Source: Planctomycetaceae bacterium | GTDB lineage: Bacteria; Planctomycetota; SZUA-567 | Direction of reading: 5' to 3' | NCBI GenBank assembly: GCA_021203245.1 | Contig: JAJQBO010000215.1 | Location: 1-60,841 of the forward strand | Length of the DNA stretch: 60,841 nucleotides | In this document: piece after piece, positions 1 to 8,610 of the stretch | Layout: each line of letters opens with the position of its first letter | How positions within the stretch are numbered: position 1 is the stretch's first letter | Notes under the pieces: model-generated | The model's database searches: none | Seen by the model: the letters and a program-made list of their open reading frames with translations, nothing else | What the model was told of the DNA's origin: nothing | Program-made: the position numbers and the translations under genes

Positions 1-804
1 GCATCCCTGTATAAATTGTCTGGAGGTATTTTACACCACATTTTGGACTTGACTTCCGCCCAGGCCCACGACAACACCTACGCCACCATGGTGCTCTGCG
101 AAGCCAAGCTGGCCGAGGCCAGGGCCAACCTCGTCCTGGCCCGGCACAACCTCGACCAATGCCGCATCGTCGCCCCCATTTCCGGCCGCATCGGCCAGAA
201 GATGTTTTCCGAAGGCAACTACGTGACGCCCGAGGTCGGCGTCCTCGCCACCATCGTCCAGTACAGCCCCATCGACGTGCGCTTCCCGATGAGCGAGAGC
301 GAATATTTCCGCTACTTCCATTCCCACGACGAAATCGGCAATGTCAACATCGACATCATCCGCGCCAACGGCGAGCGCTACGACGGCTCCGTCGCGGTCG
401 ATTACGTCGACAACCAGGTGGACCGCGCCACCGACACCATCATGGTGACGATGGAATGCGACAACCCGCGCGACCAGCTCCTGCCCGGCGGCTACGTCCA
501 GGTACACGTGGCCGAGCGCTACGACGACGCCGTGCCTGCCGTCGGCACCGCCGCCCTGATGACCGACGGCCAGGCCCACTACGTATACGTGGTCGGCCCG
601 GACGATACGGTCGAGCGCCGCAGCGTGGTCGCGGGCGACCTGGTGCAGCGCCGCCAGGCTATCACCTCGGGCCTGGTGCCGGGCGAACGCGTCATCACCG
701 GCGGCATGAACAAGATTCGCCCCGGCGACAAGGTCCGCCCGGTGCTGGTCCAGAACGAGTCCTCGCCGTCAACGGCAAGAGCTAATTCCCTAAAAAACAA
801 TTGA
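1..804 (+). CDS. RND efflux periplasmic adaptor subunit (HlyD/AcrA family), 5' end outside window
   Basis: The frame is open from base 1, so the start lies upstream of the window and only about the last 267 residues are seen. They contain the end of the helical hairpin (ARANLVLARHNLDQCR), the second lipoyl half-motif (IVAPISGRIGQ), a beta-barrel region and the membrane-proximal domain. By family, this adaptor links the inner-membrane RND pump to an outer-membrane channel and is anchored at the N terminus, which is missing here. The pump gene follows 51 bp downstream on the same strand, so the two almost certainly form an operon. No outer-membrane channel gene is present in the window. The family call is secure; the exported substrate is unknown. 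Confidence 0.87.
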   Translation, partial: ASLYKLSGGILHHILDLTSAQAHDNTYATMVLCEAKLAEARANLVLARHNLDQCRIVAPISGRIGQKMFSEGNYVTPEVGVLATIVQYSPIDVRFPMSESEYFRYFHSHDEIGNVNIDIIRANGERYDGSVAVDYVDNQVDRATDTIMVTMECDNPRDQLLPGGYVQVHVAERYDDAVPAVGTAALMTDGQAHYVYVVGPDDTVERRSVVAGDLVQRRQAITSGLVPGERVITGGMNKIRPGDKVRPVLVQNESSPSTARANSLKNN

Positions 805-855
805 AAGTACGCGGGCGCACCCACGCCCTTACTCCCTTATTGGACGGAGTCACCC

Positions 856-3800
856 ATGTTTTCCGCCATTTTTATCCGCAGGCCGCGCTTCGCCATCGTC
901 ATCTCCCTGTTCCTGATGCTCGCCGGCGGCATGTGCGCCTTCATGCTTCCCATCGACGAATATCCGCAGATTTCACCCCCGACCGTCATGGTCACGGCGA
1001 CCTATCCGGGCGCGAGCGCGCAGGTCGTCGCCGACACCGTCGCCGCGCCGCTCGAAGCCGAGGTGAACGGCGTCGAGGACATGGTGTATTTCTCCTCCAC
1101 CGCCGACAACTCGGGCAACTATACCCTCAACCTCACCTTCAAGTCCGACGCCGACGCCAATATGGCGCTCGTCAACGTCAACAACGCGGTCAAGCGGGCC
1201 GAACGCTCGCTCCCCAACGAAGTCGTCTCGAACGGCATCGTCGTGGTCAAGCGTTCGGCCGACATCGTCGCGACGATCACCTTTACCAGTTCGAATCCGG
1301 AGCATACGCCCCTTTACCTCTCGAACTACGTCTCGACCAACGTCAAGGACGCGGTATCGCGCATCGAAGGGGTCGGCCAGGCGATTATCTTTGGCGAGCG
1401 CAAGTACTCGATGCGCGTCTGGCTCGATCCGAACCGGATGCGCGCCATGGACATCGGTTATGCCGAAGTCTCCGCCGCCATCGCCAGCCAGAACGTCCAG
1501 GCCGCCACCGGCTCGGTCGGCACCGAATCGTCGTCCGACGTCATGCAGTACAAGATTGACACGCGCGGCCGCCTGCTTGAGGAAAAGGAATTCGCCGACA
1601 TCATCGTCCGCTCCGGCGACGAAGGCCGCCAGGTGCGCCTCGGGGACATCGCCACCGTCGAACTCGGCTCCGAATCCTACGGCGGCGTCGGCAAGCTGGA
1701 CGGCGACGACTCGGTCCTTCTCGCCATCTTCAAGCTGAACAACGCGAACGCGCTCGAACTCTACAACAACGTCGAGGCCGAACTGACCCGCCTGGCCCAG
1801 GACTTCCCTCCCGGGATGGAATCGGGCGTCGGCTACGACTCCACCGAGTTCATCCGCATAACCATGGCGGAAATCGTCCAGACCCTTATCCTCACCTTTA
1901 TTCTCGTCGTCGTCATCACCTGGCTGTTTCTGCAGGACTGGCGCGCGACGCTGGTGCCGATGCTGGCCATCCCGGTGTCGCTGATGGGCACGTTCATTTT
2001 CCTCTACCTGTTAGGCATGAGCATCAACACCCTGACCATGTTCGCCCTTATCCTCGTCATCGGTTCGGTCGTGGACGACGCCATATGCGTGGTCGAAAGC
2101 TGCGCCAGGCTTATCCACGAAGAAAAGCTGACCCCGGTCGACGCGGCCGTGAAGACGATGGAACAACTCACCGGCGCGCTGATCGCCACCACCCTGGTCG
2201 TCGTCGCCGTGTATCTGCCGGTCGCCTTCTACGGCGGCATGGTCGGCACCATCTATACCCAATTCGCCGTCACCATGTGCATCGCGCTGTGCATCTCCAC
2301 CGTCTGCGCCCTGACGCTCAGCCCCGCCGTCTGCGCCATCGTCCTCCGCGACACCGGCGAGCCGAAGGGCTTTTTCAAGCGCTTCAACGCCGCGGTCGAC
2401 TTTGCCCGCAACGGCTACCTGAAGGTCGGCGGCCTGCTGGCCAGGCGGCTGGTCCTCACGGCAATCCTCTTCGGCGCGGTGCTCCTGGGCAATTACGGCC
2501 TGTACAAGACCCTGCCGGGCGGCTTTCTCCCGAACGAGGACAAGGGCGCGGTCTTTGTGGACGTGGTCCTGCCCTCGGGCGCGGCCCTCGCCCGCACCCA
2601 GGCGGTGCTGTCGGAAATGGAGACAATCGCCGCGTCCATCCCCGGCGTCGATTCGGTCATATCGGTCAGCGGGCGCAGCATGACCGCGGGCGAAGGCGAG
2701 AACCTCGGCATGATCATCCTCGACCTCGCCGACTGGTCGGAACGCACCACCCCCGAAACGTCCATCACCGCCATCCAGGCGGAGATCAGCCGCCGCGCCG
2801 CCGTCATCCCCGACGCCGCCGTGACCGCCTTCGCCCCGCCCCCCATCATGGGCCTGGGCGCGACCGGCGGCGTCTCCTTCGCCCTGCAGGCGACCGGCTC
2901 GCAAACGGCCCAGGATTTGGCCCAGGCGACCAACCACCTGCTGGCGAAGATTATGGACACCGGCAAGGCGATGTACGCCTTTACCTCCTTCGACGCGAAC
3001 ACGCCGATGCTGCGGCTCGACCTCGACCGCGCCAAGGCGGAAGCCCTCGACGTCCCGGTCAGCGCCGTCTTCAATACGCTCCAGACCCAGCTCGGCTCCA
3101 TCTATGTCAACGACTTCAACATGAACTCGAAGACCTACAAGGTCAAGGTGCAGTCGGCCGCGCCGTTCCGCGAAAACGTTAACGCGGTCGGCCGGCTCCA
3201 CGTCACCTCGAACTCGGGCGCGTCGGTGCCGCTGTCGGCACTGGCGACGGTGGAGTGGACCCTTGGGCCGCGCCGGGCGGAACGCTTCAACATGTTCCAG
3301 TCTGCCAGCGTCAACACCCAGAGCCTGCCGTTCGTCAGTTCGGGCGAGATGATGGCGACCATCCAGGAACTGGTCCGCACCGAGCTGCCGGCCGACTACC
3401 AGATTTCCTGGACAGACATGAGTTACCAGGAAAGCCAGAACCAGGGCCAGATCCTGTGGCTCATGCTGCTGGCGCTGGTGTTCGGCTACCTGTTCCTGGT
3501 GGCGCAGTACGAAAGCTGGACCATGCCGGTATCGGTCATCCTCTCGGTCGCGACCGCGACGTTGGGCGGGCTGGCGGCGCTCTCTTTCTACGGGCAGTCC
3601 CTGAACATCTACTGCCAGCTTGGCCTCCTCATGCTGGTGGGCCTGACCGCCAAGACCACCATCCTGATGGTGGAATTCGCGAAGCAGGAACGCGAGGACG
3701 GCAAGAGCATCTACGAAGCCGCCATGTCCGGGATGCGGATGCGCTTCCGCGCCGTCATCATGACCGGGCTGTCGTTCGTCATCGGCGTCGCGCCCATGGT

Positions 3801-4011
3801 CGCCGCGTCCGGCGCGGGCGCGGGCAGCCGCCAGGCCATCGGCCAGACCACCTTCTGGGGCATGCTGGTGGCGATGGTGGTCGGCATGATTTTCATTCCA
3901 GGCCTCTACGTCATCTTCCAGACCCTGGCGGAACGGGCCATGGCCTGGGGCAGGCGGCAGTTCGGCGCGAAGAAGGGGAATTTCTCCCGGCGCATCGTCC
4001 TGAAGCGGTAA
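856..4011 (+). CDS. RND multidrug efflux pump, AcrB/MexB-type (HAE1 family)
   Basis: 1051 residues, the normal length for the family. The proton-relay residues are visible: a VVDDA motif gives Asp407-Asp408 in TM4, and the TAKTTILMVEFAK segment gives Lys933 in TM10, equivalent to AcrB Lys940. The N terminus (MFSAIFIRRPRFAIVIS) is the first membrane helix, followed by the porter domain beginning near DEYPQISPPTV. The family is an inner-membrane trimeric proton/drug antiporter working with the adaptor encoded immediately upstream. The TM10 motif reads AKTT rather than the usual AKNA, a mild variation. A strong hairpin follows the stop codon. Drug versus other lipophilic substrates cannot be decided from sequence. 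Confidence 0.95.
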   Translation: MFSAIFIRRPRFAIVISLFLMLAGGMCAFMLPIDEYPQISPPTVMVTATYPGASAQVVADTVAAPLEAEVNGVEDMVYFSSTADNSGNYTLNLTFKSDADANMALVNVNNAVKRAERSLPNEVVSNGIVVVKRSADIVATITFTSSNPEHTPLYLSNYVSTNVKDAVSRIEGVGQAIIFGERKYSMRVWLDPNRMRAMDIGYAEVSAAIASQNVQAATGSVGTESSSDVMQYKIDTRGRLLEEKEFADIIVRSGDEGRQVRLGDIATVELGSESYGGVGKLDGDDSVLLAIFKLNNANALELYNNVEAELTRLAQDFPPGMESGVGYDSTEFIRITMAEIVQTLILTFILVVVITWLFLQDWRATLVPMLAIPVSLMGTFIFLYLLGMSINTLTMFALILVIGSVVDDAICVVESCARLIHEEKLTPVDAAVKTMEQLTGALIATTLVVVAVYLPVAFYGGMVGTIYTQFAVTMCIALCISTVCALTLSPAVCAIVLRDTGEPKGFFKRFNAAVDFARNGYLKVGGLLARRLVLTAILFGAVLLGNYGLYKTLPGGFLPNEDKGAVFVDVVLPSGAALARTQAVLSEMETIAASIPGVDSVISVSGRSMTAGEGENLGMIILDLADWSERTTPETSITAIQAEISRRAAVIPDAAVTAFAPPPIMGLGATGGVSFALQATGSQTAQDLAQATNHLLAKIMDTGKAMYAFTSFDANTPMLRLDLDRAKAEALDVPVSAVFNTLQTQLGSIYVNDFNMNSKTYKVKVQSAAPFRENVNAVGRLHVTSNSGASVPLSALATVEWTLGPRRAERFNMFQSASVNTQSLPFVSSGEMMATIQELVRTELPADYQISWTDMSYQESQNQGQILWLMLLALVFGYLFLVAQYESWTMPVSVILSVATATLGGLAALSFYGQSLNIYCQLGLLMLVGLTAKTTILMVEFAKQEREDGKSIYEAAMSGMRMRFRAVIMTGLSFVIGVAPMVAASGAGAGSRQAIGQTTFWGMLVAMVVGMIFIPGLYVIFQTLAERAMAWGRRQFGAKKGNFSRRIVLKR

Positions 4012-4035
4012 GCGTGGTCCATCCCTGCGGGTGGG

Positions 4036-4063
4036 GCGGCGCGGCCGGAGACGGCCGCGCCGC
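4036..4063 (+). terminator. GC-rich hairpin after the efflux operon
   Basis: A 12-bp perfect stem with a GAGA loop (arm core GGCGCGGCCG) starts 24 bp after the pump stop codon. There is no T-run, so it may be a 3' mRNA-stabilising hairpin or a weak/Rho-assisted terminator rather than a classic intrinsic one. Confidence 0.5.
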
Positions 4064-4154
4064 GTGTGTAATCGGACAAAAATCCTTGCAAAAGGCCTTG
4101 GCGATGCGGACACTTTGACTATTTGCCGCCATATGTGAGGGATGCCCGCAACCA

Positions 4155-5351
4155 ATGCCACGAATCTTCGTCTCCACCGCCGAAGTGTCGGCGGAGCGTC
4201 ACGCTTCGCACCTTGTCCGGGCCTTTCTCGAAGAGAATCCCGGCTCCGAGGTCAACGCCGCCGGCGGCGATCTGCTGGCCGGAGCGGGCGCGTCCCTGGC
4301 CGTGAACATGACCGGGCAGGCGGTGATGGGATTCTGGGAGGCGCTCGGGCACCTGTCGTTCTACAAACGGGCGGCGGAGTCGATACTCGCCTGCCTGGCG
4401 CGGGAACGCCATGACGCGCTGGTGGTGGTCGACGCGCCGTCGTTCCACCTCCATCTCGCCAGGAAGGTCCATAAGCGCTGGCCCGATCTGCCCATCCTCT
4501 ATTATATCGCGCCGAAGCTGTGGGCGTGGAAGGAGTGGCGGGTCAAGAACCTGCGGCGGGACATTACCCGCACCATGTGCATCTTCCCCTTCGAGGAGAA
4601 GTTTTTTCACGACCGGGGCGTCGACGCCGTCTTTGTCGGCAACCCGACCCTGGACCAGTTGCGCCGCATCGACGGCGGCGGCATGACCCGCGTCCTCAAG
4701 GTCGAGGATGTGCGCCGCCACAGCGACCCGGGCCGGGGCGTGATGGCGGTGTTCCCCGGCAGCCGCACCCAGGAAATACGCTACCTGTGGCCGGTGATGG
4801 TGGAGACGATGGCGCTGGTGCGGGCCAGATTCCCGGAGCTGAAAATCGCCGTCGCCCTCGCGCCCGGCTGGAGCAAGGACAAGCTGGCCGAATACGCGCC
4901 GCTGCCGGAGGCCGTGTCGTTCATCCACGGCGAGTCGCAGGAACTGCTTGCCGCCGCCTCCGTCGTCCTGGCGAAAAGCGGCACGACGACCCTCGAAGCG
5001 GCGCTGTTGGGGGTGCCGATGGCGGTCTGTTACGCCGGCCACGCCGCCAGTTTTTACATCGCCAAAATGTTCGTCAAACTGCCCTACGTGTCCCTGCCGA
5101 ACATCCTCGCCGGCAAAAGGCTGGTGCAGGAGTTTCTGCAAAAGGACGCGACGGCGGAAAACCTGGCGGGCGAAATAATCCGCCTCCTGGGCGATCACCG
5201 CTATTACAGGAAGATGCGCTCGAAGCTGCGCGACCTGCGCCGAAGCCTCGGCGACGAATTCGCCGCCGTCCGCGCGGCGCGGGAGGTCGCCGCCTTCGCC
5301 TGCCGGAACGGCGGCGCACAGGAAATGATGCCACACAGCAAACAAGGGTGA
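4155..5351 (+). CDS. lpxB: Lipid-A-disaccharide synthase
   Basis: 398 residues, GT19 family. LpxB condenses UDP-2,3-diacylglucosamine with lipid X to make the tetra-acylated disaccharide of lipid A at the inner membrane. Recognisable segments are the APSFHLHLARK region, YYIAPKLWAWKEWRVKNL, CIFPFEEKFF, FVGNPTLDQ, FPGSRTQEI and the KSGTTTLEAALLGVPM nucleotide-sugar site. The N-terminal motif is unusual: families typically read GEASGD near residue 10, whereas here it is AEVSAERHASH, so the Glu is kept but the glycine and Asp are not. The gene ends in TGA three bases before gpsA, indicating translational coupling. It implies an LPS-bearing outer membrane. No other lpx gene is in the window. Confidence 0.93.
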   Translation: MPRIFVSTAEVSAERHASHLVRAFLEENPGSEVNAAGGDLLAGAGASLAVNMTGQAVMGFWEALGHLSFYKRAAESILACLARERHDALVVVDAPSFHLHLARKVHKRWPDLPILYYIAPKLWAWKEWRVKNLRRDITRTMCIFPFEEKFFHDRGVDAVFVGNPTLDQLRRIDGGGMTRVLKVEDVRRHSDPGRGVMAVFPGSRTQEIRYLWPVMVETMALVRARFPELKIAVALAPGWSKDKLAEYAPLPEAVSFIHGESQELLAAASVVLAKSGTTTLEAALLGVPMAVCYAGHAASFYIAKMFVKLPYVSLPNILAGKRLVQEFLQKDATAENLAGEIIRLLGDHRYYRKMRSKLRDLRRSLGDEFAAVRAAREVAAFACRNGGAQEMMPHSKQG

Positions 5352-5354
5352 ACT

Positions 5355-6356
5355 ATGTCGGAACGCAAAAAACGAATCGCCATCGTCGGCGACGGCGCCT
5401 GGGGAACCGCCATCGCCCTGGTCCTGCACGGCTCCGGCCACTGGATTCGCATGTGGAGCCATGACGCCGAATACCTGGAGACGATGCGCTCGACCGGCAG
5501 GAACAGCCGCTTTCTGCCGAACGTGACGCTGCCGGCCGACATCGACTACGAACCGGTTCTGGCCCATTGTCTGCAATGGGCCGACCTGGTGGTCATCGCG
5601 GTGCCGTCGAAGTTTTTGCGCACGGTCCTTCTGGGCGGAGCCGGCGCGCTGCCGGAAGACACGCCCGTCCTCTCGCTGACCAAGGGTTTTGACGAAACGC
5701 TGCACCGCCCGTCGGAAGTAGTCCGTGAATGCCTTGGCGCGCGCCATGTCGTCGCGCTGTCCGGCCCGAGCCACGCCGAAGAGGTGTCGAAGGGGCTTCC
5801 CGCGTCGGTCGTCGTCGCGGCGGAAGAACTCGAGACCGCCAGGCGCATCCAGCGCATTGTCACGACGCCCCGGTTCCGCGTCTATGCGAGCCGCGACATC
5901 GTCGGCGTCGAGGTGGCGGGCGCGGTCAAAAACATCATCGCCCTCGCCGCCGGCATCGCCAACGGCATGGAACTCGGGGACAACACCCTGGCCGCCCTCG
6001 CCACCCGGGGCCTGGTCGAGATGACCCGCCTCGGCGTCGCGCTCGGCGCCGAGGCGTCGACCTTTTCCGGACTGGCCGGGATGGGCGACCTCATCACCAC
6101 CTGCATTTCCGATTTCAGCCGCAACCGCGCCGTCGGCCGCCGCCTCGCCGGGGGCGAGACGCTTGAAACGATCCTCGCCTCCATCAACGGCGTGCCGGAG
6201 AGCGTGTCCACCACCTCCCTCGCCGTCAGCCTCGCGAAAAAGCATCACATCGACATGCCGATAACCGAACAGGTCGCGGCCGTGCTGTGGGACCGAAAAT
6301 CGCCGCAACAGGCGCTGGACGAACTCATGAACCGCGCCCGCAAAGACGAGGACTAG
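5355..6356 (+). CDS. gpsA: NAD(P)-dependent glycerol-3-phosphate dehydrogenase
   Basis: 333 residues. The enzyme reduces dihydroxyacetone phosphate to sn-glycerol-3-phosphate for phospholipid head groups in the cytoplasm. The N-terminal nucleotide-binding motif is IVGDGAWGTAIA. Family landmarks follow: LSLTKGFD, LSGPSHAEEV, the catalytic-Lys region VAGAVKNIIALAAGIANG and GLAGMGDLITTC. It starts three bases after the lpxB stop and is followed two bases later by the DNA methylase gene, so lpxB-gpsA-methylase look co-transcribed. Pairing with lpxB makes sense as a membrane-lipid unit. Length and motifs are normal. Confidence 0.95.
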   Translation: MSERKKRIAIVGDGAWGTAIALVLHGSGHWIRMWSHDAEYLETMRSTGRNSRFLPNVTLPADIDYEPVLAHCLQWADLVVIAVPSKFLRTVLLGGAGALPEDTPVLSLTKGFDETLHRPSEVVRECLGARHVVALSGPSHAEEVSKGLPASVVVAAEELETARRIQRIVTTPRFRVYASRDIVGVEVAGAVKNIIALAAGIANGMELGDNTLAALATRGLVEMTRLGVALGAEASTFSGLAGMGDLITTCISDFSRNRAVGRRLAGGETLETILASINGVPESVSTTSLAVSLAKKHHIDMPITEQVAAVLWDRKSPQQALDELMNRARKDED

Positions 6357-6357
6357 C

Positions 6358-7224
6358 GTGCGCACCCGCCCCATACTCAAGTGGGCGGGTGGCAAATTCC
6401 GCCTTCTCGACGCCATCATCCCCGCGCTCGGCCCGGGGACGAGGCTGGTGGAGCCGTTTGTCGGCTCGGGCGCGGTGTTCCTGAACTGCAGCCACAAGGC
6501 CGCGTTCCTCTGCGACAACAATCCCGACCTTATCGACTTTTTTATCCGCTTGGGCGAAGGCGGCGACGCATTCATCGCGCACTGCCGCGCCCTGTTCCGG
6601 AACGGCAACAACCCGGACGGCTATTACGCGCGGCGGGAGCGCTTCAACGCGCTGCCGCAGTCGCCGGAGCGGGCCGCCCTGTTTCTCTACCTGAACCGCC
6701 ACGGCTACAACGGCCTGGTGCGCTACAACGCCCGCCGCGGCTTCAACGTCCCGTTCGGCCGCTACAAGCGGCCCTATTTTCCCGAGGCGGAGATGCGGGC
6801 GTTTCTGGACAAGATTCAGCGCACGCGGCTGACGTTCGCCGAGGCCGACTTCCGCGCCACCTTCAAAAAACTCCGTCAAGGCGACGTCGTCTACTGCGAT
6901 CCGCCCTACGCGCCCCTGTCGGCGACGGCGAATTTCACGTCGTATTCGGGCACGGTGTTCGGGCTGGAGGAGCAACGGGAACTCGCCCGCCTGGCCGAGG
7001 CGGCGGGCAGGCGCGGCATCCGGGTCATCGTCTCGAACCACGACCTGCCGTTGACGCGGACACTCTACGCCAACGCGGACGCGCTCCACACCTTTGCGGT
7101 GCGGCGCTGCATCAGCCGTCGCGGCGACGGCAGGGGCAAGGTGGGGGAATTGTTGGCCGTGTATGGGGACGGAGCGGGAGGCACGATTCTCCCTCGTTCC
7201 CGGCGAGGGAGAGGGTCGGAGTGA
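6358..7224 (+). CDS. Dam-family adenine-N6 DNA methyltransferase (D12 class)
   Basis: 288 residues from a GTG start directly after gpsA. Motif X is KWAGGK near the N terminus, motif I is VEPFVGSGAVF and motif IV is DPPY at residues 181-184. The CNGA-like C-terminal motif is replaced by ISRRGDGRGKVGELLAVYG. By family it transfers methyl from S-adenosylmethionine to adenine N6, for Dam within GATC. No restriction endonuclease is adjacent, so an orphan (regulatory or repair) methylase is more likely than a restriction-modification system. The last dozen codons and the TGA stop lie inside a dispersed intergenic repeat, so the C terminus (about residue 277 onward) was probably extended or remodelled by repeat insertion. 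Confidence 0.88.
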   Translation: MRTRPILKWAGGKFRLLDAIIPALGPGTRLVEPFVGSGAVFLNCSHKAAFLCDNNPDLIDFFIRLGEGGDAFIAHCRALFRNGNNPDGYYARRERFNALPQSPERAALFLYLNRHGYNGLVRYNARRGFNVPFGRYKRPYFPEAEMRAFLDKIQRTRLTFAEADFRATFKKLRQGDVVYCDPPYAPLSATANFTSYSGTVFGLEEQRELARLAEAAGRRGIRVIVSNHDLPLTRTLYANADALHTFAVRRCISRRGDGRGKVGELLAVYGDGAGGTILPRSRRGRGSE

Positions 7225-7229
7225 GGGGT
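7188..7229. repeat. Dispersed GC-rich hairpin repeat, family A, copy 1
   Basis: The sequence runs TCTCCCTCG, a short loop, CGAGGGAGAGGG, then a GTGAGGGG tail. Copies of the same module occur near 27.1, 34.85, 41.99, 49.43, 57.06 and (inverted) 57.15 kb. This copy overlaps the methylase 3' end and supplies its stop codon. Confidence 0.7.
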
Positions 7230-7266
7230 ATTTCGCTCGGGTTTCCCTTTGTGTCACAACGGAGCT

Positions 7267-7403
7267 TTCGGCCGCACGCCGGGGTGACGTCTGGGGGAAG
7301 TTTGGGTGTTTTGGCCTCAAGACGGCACAACTCCCCTTTTCGTCACCCCGGCGTCTGGACCGTGAACCGGGCGCAAAACGGGCTGTTCGGCCGGGGTCCA
7401 TGC
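7267..7403. repeat. MITE-like palindromic element, family C, copy 1
   Basis: Inner arms ACGCCGGGGTGACG (7276-7289) and its exact complement (7341-7354) enclose a 51-bp spacer. Downstream sequence (GTGAACCGGGC, AAAACG, then GTTCGGCCGGGGTCCA) matches the better-preserved copy at 51452-51624. The left outer arm is decayed here. The rest of the 567-bp gap between the methylase and the next gene holds only this element, a family A repeat, a possible minus-strand remnant and an AT-richer stretch (7668-7740) likely to carry the next gene's promoter. Confidence 0.65.
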
Positions 7404-7493
7404 CACAGAATCTCGTAGCGCATGTCAGTCCGTCGGGTCTCCTCTTTGCGGTAGGCGGATGGGAGGGTAAGACCGTAAGGGCTTGCCCCTGCG

Positions 7494-7703
7494 CTAGCGG
7501 ACCACCGTCCCCTCGAGAGCCGAGACGACAAAGCCCGCCGCGTCGCGCAGGGCTATGCGTCCTCCTTCGAGATCGCGGTGTAACCACTGGAACACGTGCG
7601 GATAGCCGGGCCAGACCGTGAGCGTCACCGTAAGCCTGGTCCGGACCCCCTGTGGCTGGCAAACTGCAGGAGCTATACCTTTCAGGCATACCATACTATG
7701 CAA
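7494..7703 (-). pseudogene. Possible remnant of an unidentified gene
   Basis: A 69-codon minus-strand frame reads like genuine protein over its last 45 residues (TVTLTVWPGYPHVFQWLH, then DLEGGRIALRDAAGF), unlike the Arg/Pro-rich shadow frames nearby. No family is recognised and no good ribosome-binding site precedes it. It could be the 3' end of a decayed gene or a chance frame. Confidence 0.22.
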
Positions 7704-7791
7704 TCAAAGTATTTGCTCTCAGGTCCCTGCCGAGTATCCTAGAAAAGGCGGACCGGTCCCGGCCGCACCGAAAAGGCTTCAGGAGAGCGCC

Positions 7792-8610
7792 ATGCGCGAG
7801 GTACACAATGTGCAGGACAGACCCTATATTTTCTGCCATATGATGACGTCCCTGGACGGGAAAATCATCGGCCCCTATATGGAGACGCCGGAAGGCGAGG
7901 CGGCGGGCGAGGCGTTTCACAGGATTGCCTTCGGCGACGCACCGTACTATCGCCACCAGGGCTGGCTGTCCGGCCGGGTGACCACCGACGACAATTTCAC
8001 CGATTACCGCGTCCCTGTCCTGGACGAAACCGCGCCGCCAGTGCCGGAAGGCGATTTCGTCGCCGTGCCGGACGCGCCCATGTACTACGTCTCGGTCGAC
8101 CCGTCGGGCCGGCTCGGCTGGGAATCCGCCACCCTCCGCTACGAGGAGGTGTCCGCCCACGTGGTGGAGGTCCTGACCGGCAGGGTGTCGAACGCGTACA
8201 AATCGTTCCTGCGCGGGCTCGGGATCTCCTACATTATCGCCGGCGCGGACGAACTGGACATCCCGCTGGCGCTCGGAAAAATGAAACGCCTCTTCGGCGT
8301 GTCGACCCTCATGCTCGGCGGCGGCGGCGTGCTGAACTGGTCGTTTATCCAGGCAGGCATGTGCGACGAAATCAGCATCGTCATGGCCGCGGCGGCGGAC
8401 GGCTCGTCCGGCTCGCCGACGCTGTTCGAGACCCGGGGCGGCCATGCGTCCTCGCAGGGCATCGGCTTTATCCTGCAGGAAGCGACGGTGCTGGACGGCG
8501 GCAGCGTGTGGCTCCGCTATCTGGTCAACCATACGGGAAAAAAGCCTGACGGCTCGCTGTCGCGCCGCGCGGCGGTACACTCCGTCGATCCGAATAAGGA
8601 GCATCGATGA
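7792..8610 (+). CDS. RibD C-terminal / dihydrofolate-reductase-like family protein
   Basis: 272 residues starting at an ATG preceded by AGGAG. The N terminus reads FCHMMTSLDGKI, the family NADPH-binding start (compare MSLDGKIA in RibD). Later come a YIIAGADELD segment and the dinucleotide-binding LMLGGGGVLNWSFIQAGMCDEI. Families sharing this fold reduce riboflavin intermediates or dihydrofolate-like substrates in the cytoplasm. The deaminase half of RibD is absent and no rib genes are adjacent, so a stand-alone reductase of unknown substrate is likelier than riboflavin synthesis. The stop overlaps the start of the next gene (ATGA), implying coupled translation. Confidence 0.8.
   Translation: MREVHNVQDRPYIFCHMMTSLDGKIIGPYMETPEGEAAGEAFHRIAFGDAPYYRHQGWLSGRVTTDDNFTDYRVPVLDETAPPVPEGDFVAVPDAPMYYVSVDPSGRLGWESATLRYEEVSAHVVEVLTGRVSNAYKSFLRGLGISYIIAGADELDIPLALGKMKRLFGVSTLMLGGGGVLNWSFIQAGMCDEISIVMAAAADGSSGSPTLFETRGGHASSQGIGFILQEATVLDGGSVWLRYLVNHTGKKPDGSLSRRAAVHSVDPNKEHR

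Noticed and set aside
2011-4161. Long antisense reading frames such as 2011-4161, 4119-6611 and 18269-21004 on the minus strand
   Set aside because: They are Arg/His/Gly/Pro-rich mirror frames of well-supported genes on the other strand, expected from GC-biased third positions.
6358-7224. Restriction-modification system
   Set aside because: Only a Dam-family methylase is present, co-transcribed with lipid genes; no endonuclease or specificity gene adjoins it.
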